64,000 bases of DNA from positions 248,001 to 312,000 of the forward strand of contig JAHDIH010000001.1 of assembly GCA_020630875.1 (NCBI GenBank), given 5' to 3'. The notes under the pieces are model-generated. The model ran no database searches. It worked only from the letters and a program-made list of their open reading frames with translations, and had not been told where the DNA came from. The first letter of the stretch is position 1, and the number at the start of each line of letters is the position of its first letter. This document shows, piece by piece, positions 53,302 to 63,600 of this stretch. This DNA is from Deltaproteobacteria bacterium. Lineage in GTDB: Bacteria; Myxococcota_A; Polyangia; Haliangiales; Haliangiaceae. A program made the translations under genes and the position numbers.

Positions 53302-55519
53302 AAAATTTCGCATATCAAAACACGGAGAGTTCCTACGCGAGGAAACTCTATCGCAACCGGTTATCAAGATCGGTAAACTGTCGTCCTCTCACTTAAAGTT
53401 GGAGGACGATTCTGTCTCAAGAATGCATGCCGTTATTGAGATTACCAGTGGTGGTGACGTCAGCGTTATTGACCTGCACTCTGCAACCGGGACGCTTGTC
53501 AACGGGCAGAAAGTGAACAAGGCCAAACTTCAGACTGGCGATCAACTCACTATTGGTGACATGACGGTTGAGGTTTCGATACAGTCGGAAGCCGGCGCGG
53601 TAGCTGCACCTGCAGTGGTGGCTCCTGCGGTGGTGGCGCCACCTCCTTCGGCTGGACTATCTGCTCCGGCGGCACCTGCCCTGATGGCAAGCCCGGCAGT
53701 GGCGACTGCTTCAGCACCAAGTTTTTCTGCTCCGACTTTTGCAGCTCCTCCCGGAGCATCTGCACCGCCTATGGGTGGAGGTTTCGGCGCTGTGGCAATT
53801 GATGCCGAGGAGGCTGGGCCGCAAGTAGTTGAAGTCCAAGCGATGCTCGGTAACTCGATGGTAGGAGTGAAACACAGCATCAATCCTCGAGCCGGCAAGG
53901 TCACCGGTATGACCAAGATGCTGTTGGCAATTGGGGCGGTGCTCCTATTGGCAAGTGCCGCAACGTTGTTTATGGGGGTATCTGCTTCGGGTGCCAACCA
54001 CGATTCAAAAACAGCATGGAATGCAAAAGATGCCAATGCGTCCGTGCAGCGTAAGCCGCACAGGTGGCGACCGTCCTACGTAGAAAAACTTCGTCCGTAT
54101 CAAACCACCTCGTCTCACTACATGTTCGACGGAATCTATATTGGTGGACTGCTTGGTGGACTGGCGCTTCTGTTCTGGGGGCTGTCGCGTTACAGAGATG
54201 AAAAAGTTTCTCCTTACTTCCGTATCGGAAGTGACAAAGAAGTTGAGTTTGCAACCAAGGACTCTCCGGCGCCATCGTTTGCACTGGTAGCGCCAGAAGG
54301 TGATAACTTCGTATTCAACTTCATGCCACAAATGGATGGTGAGCTCACCAATGAAATGGGAGAAGCAACACCGCTTTCATCCGTTGCAGCGCAGGCCTCG
54401 GGAACGCAAAGCGGCGCGCAGTCTTTCGTAATTCCTCCCAACTCTAGAACCAGAGTCGCAGTAGGAAATACGATGTTCTACGTCGCTTCGGTTAATCGCC
54501 CGAAGAAGCATCCTGTTCCTTTCATGCTATTTAGTGACTCGCAGTTTAATCTGTGCGTTGCAGGCGTAGCTGGAGTAGTGGCTCTTATCTTCGGCCTTCA
54601 GTACTGGGCCGGATACGATGACAACGCAGGGTCGCTCTCTGGTAGCGATAAAGAAAAATACGCAATGCTTGATCAAGATGCGGACAAGGATCAGGACGAT
54701 CCTCTCAACGAAGAAGAAGAGATGGAAGACGACTCCGAAGAAGATCCAGGTGGTACTGGTACGCAAGCCGCGCTAGATGAAGGCCTAATGGGCAAGAAAG
54801 ATTCCAGCAAAGCAACAGGACTCTTCAAGATGAAAAACATCAACGATAATCCGTCCCTTGCTAAGAAAGAAATCATGGCGCAAGTAACAGCCAACTCCGC
54901 GTTAGGTGCGTTGTCTGCTGGAGGACAAGATATGTTTGCCTCTCTTACTGGTCTTTCAGACGTTTCCAGTGGAATGGACGACGACAGCATTCAAGGTGGA
55001 CTGCTCGGTAGCGAGTACGGTGAAGCCTACGGTGGATTTGGACTTGGAAAGTCCGGCTTCGGACCTGGTGGTGGTGGAACCGGCTGGGGAACAATCGGTT
55101 CTGGTTCTCAAGGTTTGATCGGTCGTGGTAGCGGTACTGGCTCTGGATGGGGCGTAGGTTCTGGTAGCGGTGGCGGTCGAGGCCGTAAGTCTAAGGTGCC
55201 ACCAGTTCGTATCGGATCGCCTACTGTTTCTGGTGACCTTGATAAAGCTACGATTCGACGTTACATCCGTCGTAAATTACCGCAAATCAAGTACTGCTAT
55301 GAGAAACAATTGTTAACCAACTCGAAACTTGGCGGTACCGTGTCCACTAATTTCCTAATTGCTCCGGATGGTTCGGTGAAGTCTTCATCCGCGAGTGGCG
55401 TGGGAGGTAAAGTATCGAGCTGTGTGGCCGGGATTATTAAAACCATTAAGTTCCCTAAACCTCGCGGCGGTGGGTTAGTGCAGGTTCGTTATCCGTTCCG
55501 GTTCAATCCTCCTCAGTAA
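53291..55519 (+). CDS. gltG: FHA-transmembrane-TonB-C protein, GltG-like
   Basis: 742 residues. FHA-type domain 20-95 (VIKIGKLSSSHLKLEDDSVSRMHAVIE, HSATGTLVNG), an Ala/Pro linker, three transmembrane helices (about 211-233, 281-300, 420-440) placing the C-terminus in the periplasm, an acidic then Gly-rich spacer, and a C-terminal AgmX/PglI (TonB-C-like) domain about 635-740 with IRRYIRRKLPQIKYCYEKQL and CVAGIIKTIKFPKP. M. xanthus GltG has an N-terminal FHA and periplasmic TonB-C domain and links the cytoplasmic motor platform to the outer membrane. Its start codon lies in a strong hairpin. A terminator follows. Confidence 0.82.
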   Translation: MTAIKFRISKHGEFLREETLSQPVIKIGKLSSSHLKLEDDSVSRMHAVIEITSGGDVSVIDLHSATGTLVNGQKVNKAKLQTGDQLTIGDMTVEVSIQSEAGAVAAPAVVAPAVVAPPPSAGLSAPAAPALMASPAVATASAPSFSAPTFAAPPGASAPPMGGGFGAVAIDAEEAGPQVVEVQAMLGNSMVGVKHSINPRAGKVTGMTKMLLAIGAVLLLASAATLFMGVSASGANHDSKTAWNAKDANASVQRKPHRWRPSYVEKLRPYQTTSSHYMFDGIYIGGLLGGLALLFWGLSRYRDEKVSPYFRIGSDKEVEFATKDSPAPSFALVAPEGDNFVFNFMPQMDGELTNEMGEATPLSSVAAQASGTQSGAQSFVIPPNSRTRVAVGNTMFYVASVNRPKKHPVPFMLFSDSQFNLCVAGVAGVVALIFGLQYWAGYDDNAGSLSGSDKEKYAMLDQDADKDQDDPLNEEEEMEDDSEEDPGGTGTQAALDEGLMGKKDSSKATGLFKMKNINDNPSLAKKEIMAQVTANSALGALSAGGQDMFASLTGLSDVSSGMDDDSIQGGLLGSEYGEAYGGFGLGKSGFGPGGGGTGWGTIGSGSQGLIGRGSGTGSGWGVGSGSGGGRGRKSKVPPVRIGSPTVSGDLDKATIRRYIRRKLPQIKYCYEKQLLTNSKLGGTVSTNFLIAPDGSVKSSSASGVGGKVSSCVAGIIKTIKFPKPRGGGLVQVRYPFRFNPPQ

Positions 55520-55542
55520 CAGAAACAATAATCTTAAAAAGG

Positions 55543-55572
55543 CACGTCGCTTTTCTGCGGCGTGTTTTTTTT
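55543..55572 (+). terminator. Rho-independent terminator after the gltG-like gene
   Basis: Stem cacgtcgc / gcggcgtg (eight pairs, one G-U), loop ttttct, then eight T. It separates the gltG-like gene from the frameshifted paralogue. Confidence 0.92.
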
Positions 55573-55605
55573 GAAACGTTCTTCACTAGCTGGTGTCTGT
55601 TAAGT

Positions 55606-56537
55606 GTGCGACAAATTTTTTCAGCAATTGTTTTGAGTGTGTTGTTCTCCAACGAAGCAAGCTCTGACTACTTCTCTAGGAACGATATGCCTGTACAGCA
55701 AAACTCTACCGCCCCTAAAGGAGTAACGGTTCGGCTGGGTACAGCAGTTGTTACGGGCGGCCTCGATAAACGCATCATTCGTCGGTACGTAGGAAGTTGC
55801 CGCAGATTAAGTTTTGCTATGAGAAGGAATTGCCTGCCAATTCAAAAGTTGTCGGTACCGTTTCCGCAAAGTTTTCTATAACCGTTGACGGTTTGGTGAC
55901 ATCGTCCGTTGGTAATGGAATAGATCCAAACGTGTCCCAGTGTGTGGCTGGTATTATTAGAACCATTAAGTTCCCGCGCCCGCTAGAAGCTGTTGAAGTG
56001 CGTTATCCGCTTCATTTTAGTAGAAGAATGGGAGCCAGTAATCCGGGATCGAAAATAAGCAGGAGAGCGGATAACATCGTATCTATTCGGCTCCAAAAAC
56101 TCTCTGTCTCCGGGGGCTTGAGCAATGCTTCCGCTCGCCGAAGAACTCGTCGTAAGTTGCGCTCGGTCAAATATTGTTACGAAAAAGAGTTACAGACGCA
56201 TGCAAACCTTGAGGGAGTCTTATCAATTAGAATATTCATTAATTCTGATGGTACTGTAAAGTCTTCTTCGGCTAGTGGGTTAAACGATGAGTTTGCTAAT
56301 TGCGTCGCAACTGCATACCAATCCATGCGGTTCGCGAAGCTTCACGGAGGTGCCGTGATTTATATGACTTACCAGCTGCAAAAGAAGCTTCAAAACACTG
56401 TCCCTAGTTCAATTAGAAAGTTCACTCGCAATGGAGGGACTATTTCGGTCCCAGTTTCGGTGTGGGACATTGAGTGGAGAGAACAAGAGAAGCCAAGTGT
56501 GGAGTATTCACGCTGCATGGGATGCGTTTGCTACTAA
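55606..56537 (+). pseudogene. Frameshifted exported protein with two AgmX/PglI C-terminal domains
   Basis: The first part (GTG at 55606) reads a signal peptide and a low-complexity stretch, then the start of a GltG-type C-terminal domain (VRLGTAVVTGGLDKRIIRRYV). Near 55790 the homology jumps to another frame (PQIKFCYEKELPANSK, opening at 55797) and continues through the rest of that domain and a second, poorer copy (LSVSGGLSNASARRRTRRKLRSVKYCYEKEL) to 56537. Compared with gltG, four bases are missing between the TAC and AAG codons. It may be a decaying duplicate of the gltG 3' end, a sequencing error, or rarely a frameshifting gene. Confidence 0.78.
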
Positions 56538-56552
56538 GTAAGGGTTGAGATC

Positions 56553-57455
56553 GTGTCATTTCATGACTATTCTGCGCCTATGTTACGAGCATTCATAATT
56601 GCAGGTTTGGTGGTTTCAGTTGGCTGTAAAGACAAAAGACTGGAGAAGTCCATGGCATCTTACAAACGTGGCGCAAAGTTACTTCAAAAGTCACCCGGCG
56701 ATGCAATGCAAGAGTTTGGTGACGCGGTGGCATCTTACGACCAAAATCACGCAGCGCACTTTGGCCTTGGGCTACTGTTCAGTTCGAAAGCCGAGTCCGC
56801 TAAAGATCCTGCCGTGGCAAAAACGGAATGGAAACAAGCCGAGGCCGAATTTGTGAAAGCTGCTGCTTCAAACGAAAACGACCCGATGTATCATTTTAAG
56901 GCGGGCCGTGCGCAATTTGAACTGGCGCGTTTCGAGGCCGCAAAAGCAAGTTTTCGAAAAGCAATTGAGTTAAACGATCAACTCTACAAAGCACACTATT
57001 ACTTGGGTAAAACACTTATAAGCTTGGGCAAGTTTAAAGAGGGAGCTACTTCAGTATCTAAGGCCATCGAACTTGAGCCAAGTTACGAGTACGCCATTAT
57101 CTATCTAGGGCAAACCTATATTTCTTGGGACTACTATGATGAAGCAATCGAACTGTTAAAAAACAATAGAGAAAATATCAATAAACGTTCGAGCCAAGGC
57201 TTGCGACAAGCGAACTACGATCTCGGTTTTGCATACTTTCTGAAAAAGGATTACTCCAATGCTGCCGCCGCGTTTGGTGAGTCTCTTAAGGCCGACAAGA
57301 ACTTTGCTCCCGCATTGGTGAAGCGTGGCATCTGTCGAGTGTTTTCTGGCAACAAAAAGGGTGCAGCAGACGATCTCAAGAAGGCCCTCGATTCAGGAAA
57401 GTTAAAGTCCCACGAGCGAATCCAGGCTCTAAAATATCAACCACGTGACGTCTAA
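56553..57455 (+). CDS. TPR lipoprotein of the Glt-like block
   Basis: 300 residues from a GTG; an ATG at 56580 would give a shorter, equally good lipoprotein signal (LRAFIIAGLVVSVGC). About six TPRs fill residues 50-290 (HFGLGLLFSSKAE, YHFKAGRAQFELARFEAAKASFRKAIEL, YDLGFAYFLKKDYSNAAAAFGESL). Probably an outer-membrane-anchored periplasmic scaffold. It lies 15 nt after the frameshifted gene and ahead of the giant TPR gene, with a terminator behind it. Confidence 0.78.
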   Translation: MSFHDYSAPMLRAFIIAGLVVSVGCKDKRLEKSMASYKRGAKLLQKSPGDAMQEFGDAVASYDQNHAAHFGLGLLFSSKAESAKDPAVAKTEWKQAEAEFVKAAASNENDPMYHFKAGRAQFELARFEAAKASFRKAIELNDQLYKAHYYLGKTLISLGKFKEGATSVSKAIELEPSYEYAIIYLGQTYISWDYYDEAIELLKNNRENINKRSSQGLRQANYDLGFAYFLKKDYSNAAAAFGESLKADKNFAPALVKRGICRVFSGNKKGAADDLKKALDSGKLKSHERIQALKYQPRDV

Positions 57456-57478
57456 TATATTAATAATATTGGGAAAAT

Positions 57479-57499
57479 GACTGCTCAGGCAGTCTTTTT
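57479..57499 (+). terminator. Rho-independent terminator after the TPR lipoprotein gene
   Basis: Perfect six-pair stem GACTGC / GCAGTC, loop tcag, five T. The loop is the same as in the terminator at 41894. Confidence 0.85.
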
Positions 57500-57604
57500 C
57501 TCGTTTCGGTGCCAACGTTTCGGTTCGTAGTTATTTAACTAACGAGCACAATGTAGGCGTGAAATTACGGTCCTACGCGGCTGCAGAACCAGTTTCAATC
57601 GTGT

Positions 57605-57637
57605 TATAAATAGACGTCAACTTGCATATTTTATGCA
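57605..57637 (+). promoter_or_regulatory. TATAAA box and TGCATA dyad upstream of the giant TPR gene
   Basis: TATAAA (57605-57610) is a -10 candidate with no good -35. Downstream, TGCATA (57623-57628) and TATGCA (57632-57637) form a perfect dyad with a 3-nt centre, in the leader or over the transcription start. The Shine-Dalgarno AGGGG precedes the ATG at 57661. Confidence 0.35.
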
Positions 57638-57660
57638 GTGAAAACGAGAGGATAGGGGAA

Positions 57661-60600
57661 ATGGACCTCCGAATTGAACGAATTCAACGAATGCGACGTT
57701 CGCAAAATTGGGCGGATGCGATCGCAATGTTTTCAAAAGAAGCAGCCGAGATCAAAGATGATAACGCGCGTGCGCAAGCATTATTTGAGATTGGACAGCT
57801 TGCGGAAGAAGTAATTCCGACGCGGACTGAAGCGATTCAATACTACGAAGATGCGTTGGCCATAAAGCCTGACTATCTTGACTGCATTGCAAAACTCGTC
57901 GGCCTTTACGCCGCGTTGTGTGACCTGGAAGGTGTGGCACGAACCGGGAGACGAGCGGTAAAAAGTGGAGAGACTTCCAAATCTCTTTTATTGATTACCA
58001 CCGAAGCTCTCTACGACTCTGGGTCGCATTCTTTAGCTAAGGATTTCGTTACCCCTTTTGCGGGTGACGACGACCTGCCTTTTGAGTTGCGAGACGTCAT
58101 GGCTGCATTCGAAGCAACTAGTGATTCTTGGAAAGATTCAGTGGAGCGTCTCACCAGTCAGGTTGAAAAAGTTGAAGGTGCCGAGGCCGCCAGAATTTGG
58201 CTCCTAATTGTTCGCCTTACCGCAACGTTTGCAAACGACAAAGATGCGTTAAATAAGGCTCTAGCAGGTTTGCTAAAAGTTGATATCCACCATCGCGTGG
58301 GAAATATCATTTTAGAGCGCAAACTTGCTTCTGAGCAGGATTGGGACGCAATTGCGGCGCTGCACGAGTCACGAATCGATGCGGTTTCAAACGACCTTGC
58401 CAAGATTAGTTTGTGCAGAGACTTTGGGATGACTTGGTTGACAAAGTACGGCGATCTTGATCGAGCGCAAGGATTCATTTTAAGGGCACTTACGCTGCTG
58501 CAAAAGGTTGACGGTAATACAGAGTTTCCATCTCTCATTGCAGCGGTGCGCGTCACCTGCCAAGCGGCAGCTGAGAAAATGGAAGGGATGGATGAAACGA
58601 TATCTCTTCTAAGACCTTTGGCTTCGCGTGGGGATGAAACGTCTCAGCTTTACATAGCCCTACGGCTTGCTGAGATGGCTGAGTTCAGTGCGGATTCGGA
58701 TGTGCAAGAAGAGTACCTTTTGGTCGCCGCGGAGATCGAACCTTATGCACCGCTTGTCATCGATAAATTGGGCGCACCGGCAGACTCCGCAGAGAAGCCT
58801 GCGCCAGTGCAAGAAGCTGCCGCAGAAGAGTCCGCGCCAGTAGTGCAAGAAGCTGCCGCAGAAGAGTCCGTGCCAGTAGTAGAAGAAGCTGCCGCAGAAG
58901 AGTCCGCGCCAGTGCAAGAAGCTGCCGCAGAAGAGTCCGCGCCAGTAGTAGAAGAAGCTGCCGCAGAAGAGTCCGCGCCAGTACAAGAAGCAGAAGATAA
59001 GGTTGAAGCTGCGCCCGAAGTAGAAGAAGACGAAGGCGAGCGACCGGTACTTACTGACGATGTTCAAAAGGCTATCGATGAAGCTCTCAGTTTGGATGGG
59101 CTCAAGTCAATTAACGCATTGAAGTCGCTAGCCTCCAAGCAAAGTCAATATCCTGAAGTCCATCAAGCCTACACAGGTCTTTTGCGTAAAGAAGAAAAGT
59201 GGAGCCGCCTTATCGAGGCACTCAAGGGGCAAGCCGCAGCCGCAACGCGCAAAGACGATAAGTTTGCAGCGCTAGAGGAAATGGCAGACGTCTACGAATC
59301 CCACTTGAATAACCCGACGCAATGGATGCGAACCATTGATTCTATGCTTGAAATAAACCCCAAGCGATACGATTTATACGATCGTTTAGCCACGTTCCAT
59401 GAGTCCAAAAAACGCTGGCAAGACATGGTTAAGGTTTACAAACGAAAAGCGGAAAATTTAGATGATAAACGCGATCAAGTTACTCTCTACGAAGAGGTAG
59501 CGAGACTGTACGTCGAGCGTTTCTCCAATCAAGCAGAAGCGATCAAAACGTACGAAAAGATATTGTCCATCGAGCCTGAGAACAGCGAAGCGGTGGCAAA
59601 TCTTTTGGTGGTTTACGAAAAGCGAAGAGACTGGGCTAAGTACCTCGCTCTTCGAGAAACGCAGTTGGATGAGTTGACGGCGGATGACAGACTTACGCAG
59701 ACGATTGAAATTGCTGAACTAGCACAAACAAAAGTTAAGAAACCTGAGATTTGCAAGGATTGGTGGGAAGCCGTACTGGCGTTGGATCCAAGCCACGAAG
59801 AGGCTACAGGGCATCTGATAAAGATTTACGAACGCCTGAAATCCTGGGAGTTGTTAGCAGAGGTTTGTGAGAAGCAGGTTGATAATAGTCTCGACTCCAA
59901 GGCACAAGCGGATGCTCTGCAAAAGTTGGGCGTACTGTACACTGACAGGCTTGAAAATGCGGAAGCTGCGGCGAACGCTTGGAGACGACTTCTAGAGATT
60001 GATCCCGATCACAGGCGTGCACAGGACGCGATTCGAAAACTCTACGTCGCCAATCAAGATTGGGAAGGTCTTGAAGAGTTCTATCGCGGTCGCGATAAGG
60101 TTGATGAATTCGTTCGTGTGATGGAACGCCAGGTGGACCAAACGGAAGACCCTGCGCAAAAGACCGCAATTGGATTAAAGGTTGCTGGGCTTTACGCGAA
60201 TGAACTTGGAAAAGCAGATCGCGCAGCGCGCCAGTATGAAAAAGTATTATCATTTGATAGTCGAAACTTTGTAGCTGCAGAAGCTCTTGTCGAAATTTAT
60301 GAAAAAGGCAGAGACCCGAAGAAGCTTGCGAATGTGTTGGAAATTCAGCTTGAAGGAACGGAAGATCCTGCTGAAAAACTTACCCGCACCCAACGGCTCG
60401 CCGAACTTTACGAAGAGAAAATGCGAGATAAGTCTTCTGCACTTTCTTGGTGGATTAAAGCGCACGAAGGAAATCGAAGCGAAGCATGGATCCGAGAAAA
60501 CGTGGAGCGATTGGCCGACGAGACCAGCGAGTGGGAAGCCGTAGTTTCTAGCTATTTGGTTTCAGCAGATGCCGTGTCAGAGGAAGAATCGCTGCCACTT

Positions 60601-63600
60601 TTGAAGTACGTCGCCAAAACTCAAGAAATGAACTTGAATGAGCTTGAGGCTGCTCTGAAAACGAATCAACGGATTTGGAAAATTGACGATACCGATCAAG
60701 AGATTGTCGAAGCGTTAGAGCGACTTCATCTTGGGAGTGGAGACCATGATGCTCTCCTAGCAATCTACGAACGTAAGCTTGAAATCGTCAGTGACGCAGA
60801 AGAGCAAGAAGGGATTTACCTGAGAATCGGTTCCCTCTACGAACACCGAGAGGATTACGATAAAGCGATAGACGCGTACCAAAACATTCTTGATTTGGAC
60901 GCGCAAAGTGCCAAAGCATCGCTAGCTCTGGGTCGTCTGTACGAGAAGACTGAAAATTGGCAGGCGATGGGGGACATTTATGAGCAACAAATTACCCAGC
61001 GTGACCCAGACGACGACCGAGATACCTATCTCGACATCGTTATTCGTTTAGCTCAACTTAAGGAGACCAGGTTAGACGATGTCTCCGGAGCAATTGATGG
61101 TTATACTGATGCCCTTAGCATCGATGGCAATTTCGCCCCAGCGCGTGAGGGAATCGAGAAGTATCTCGAAAATAATGAAAATCAGAAACGCGCTGCCGAC
61201 ACTCTGGAACCACTCTATCAAGAGTCTGAAACATGGGACAAACTTGTGGGGGTTTTTGAGATACAACTTCAGCATCAGAAGAATGAATTCGATAGAGTTT
61301 CATTGCTAAGCCAGATTGGAGAAATCCAAAAAACGAAACTCGGAAACGCTGAACTCGCGTTCGATGCGTATCGTCGTTGTCTCAAAGAAGATCCAGCATC
61401 TGATGTGGCTAAGACCGAACTTGAAGACATTGCGGTGCTTATGGACGATGGTCACAAGCAGCTTGTTGAGCTTTATCAAGAAGTTCTGAAATCCGACGAC
61501 CTTGACCCCATGCGCGCCTTTGAACTTTCTAAGAAAGTTGCCACGACCTATCATTTAGATTTGGCGCTGCCGGACGAATCGATACCGTTCTACCAAAAGT
61601 GCCTTGAGCAAGACGCAAGTGATATGGAATCTGTGGAAGCGCTCGAAATGATTTTCGGTGCCAATGGCAATCACCAAGAACTTCTGTCGGTTCTCAAAAA
61701 GAAGGCCGAGATCGTGGTTGAGACCGATAAGCGCAATGCCATTCTTTTCCGTGTTGCGGGAATCTATCAACACGAGCTATCTCAAGTTGATGACGCCATC
61801 TCTGCCTATGGGGCAGCACTTGCCAATGATCCAACGAACATCAACGCGCTACGTGCGCTGGAGGAGTTACTTGAGGCGGAATCTAGAAATAGCGAATTGG
61901 ATGAAAATCTAAGTCGCCAATTGGACTTAGCAGAAGACTCTGGGACTCAAATTGCATTACTTCTGCGTCTTGGCGCACTGAGAGAAACGAAACTGAAAGA
62001 ACTCGAACGAGCGGTGGAATGCCACAAGCGCGTGTTGGAGATCGATCCATCAAATCAAGTCGCCATTGCATCTTTGGAAAGAATGGCGGACGAAGAGAGT
62101 CTTCAATTACCAATCGCGACCATCCTTGAGCCCATCTACAGGGTTGGCGGAGACATTGATAAACAGATTCTAGTTTACGAGGTGATGGCCAAAAATGCAT
62201 ATGAGCCAACTGAGCAGATACGCTACTATCATCAAATCGGTGAACTTCATGAGTTGAACAATGACCCGAATTCTGCGTTTAGTGCTTTCGCGCGAGGGCT
62301 GCAATCGGAGCCATCGGATGATGTGACTCAAGCGCAACTCGAGCGAATTGCTCGTGCGTCCAATAATTGGACGTCGCTTGTATCATTATATGAGTCGACT
62401 GCTAAGGATAGCGATGATGAAGAACTAAAAACATCTTTGCTAACTAAAGTTGCTCGCGTTTACGAAACCGAACTCCAAGATGATGCTAAGGCCGTTAGTG
62501 CTTACCAACAAGTCGTCGCAGTGGGAGCAGGCAATGTGGATGCAGCTGTGGCGATTGAAACAATTCACCGCCGAAACGACAACTACGACGAGTTGGTAAA
62601 AGTACTTTTGACTAAGGCGGATATTACGCAGGATGCCACGGAACAAAAGAAGTTGTTGTTCGAAAGTGCATATCTGCAGGAACATACTCTGTCCCAACCG
62701 CAGCAAGCCGTAGCAACGTATCAAAAGATTCTGGAAAGTGACGATACGGATATTCGAGCGCTTGACTCGCTCATTAACCTGTACACTACAGGAGAAGACT
62801 GGAACGGATTAAAAGAAGCATACACGCGGAAAGCCGAGTTGTCTGAGAATCCTCAAGAACGCAAACAGCTTCTGTTCATGTTGGGACAACTGCACGAAGG
62901 GCAACTTGAGGATAGCGCCCAAGCGATTGATACTTATCAGTCTATTTTGGATATCGATCCTAGTGATATTCCTGCGCTCCAATCTCTTGATCGTCTTTTT
63001 GGACAAGGGGAACGTTGGTACGATCAGCTAAACGTACTCGAGCAGCAACTTACGTTAGAGAGTGATCCCAATCAGGTTGTCACGCTTAAGTATCGAGTTG
63101 GGCAGCTGTGGCAAATTCACTTGAAAGATATGACACGAGCAGTGGATTCCTATCGGGAAGCTCTGCAGAGTAATCCCACCCATCAAGAGACCTTGGCCGC
63201 TTTAGAGCAAGTGGCGGGTGGAGACGAAGAGCAAGTCGCAGCTGCAGAGGTTCTTGAAAGTGTTTACGAGGCTTCTGGCCAGTGGGCGGAACTCGCAAGG
63301 ATGCAAGAAGTCAAAATTGCAGCATGTGAAGACTTAGCGACGAAGGTTACTTTGCTTCATAAGCTTGCCGAGAATCACGAATATCGTCTAGGAGATGAAA
63401 ACTCAGCTTTCTTGGCTTACGGTCGAGCGCTTCAAACGGACTCGTCCTCGGAAGTGTCATTGTCTCATTTGGAAAGGCTCGCAGAGTCTACAGGATCTTG
63501 GTCTCAGCTTGCGTCTCTTCTAGATAACGAATCAGGGCGTACCGATGATGTACCAGTACAAATAGGTTTAATGGTACGTCTGGCGTTCGTTCAGGAAGCA

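Noticed and set aside
53542..54036. 164-codon minus-strand ORF inside the gltG-like gene
   Set aside because: Arises from the Ala/Pro-rich linker read on the other strand; low complexity only.
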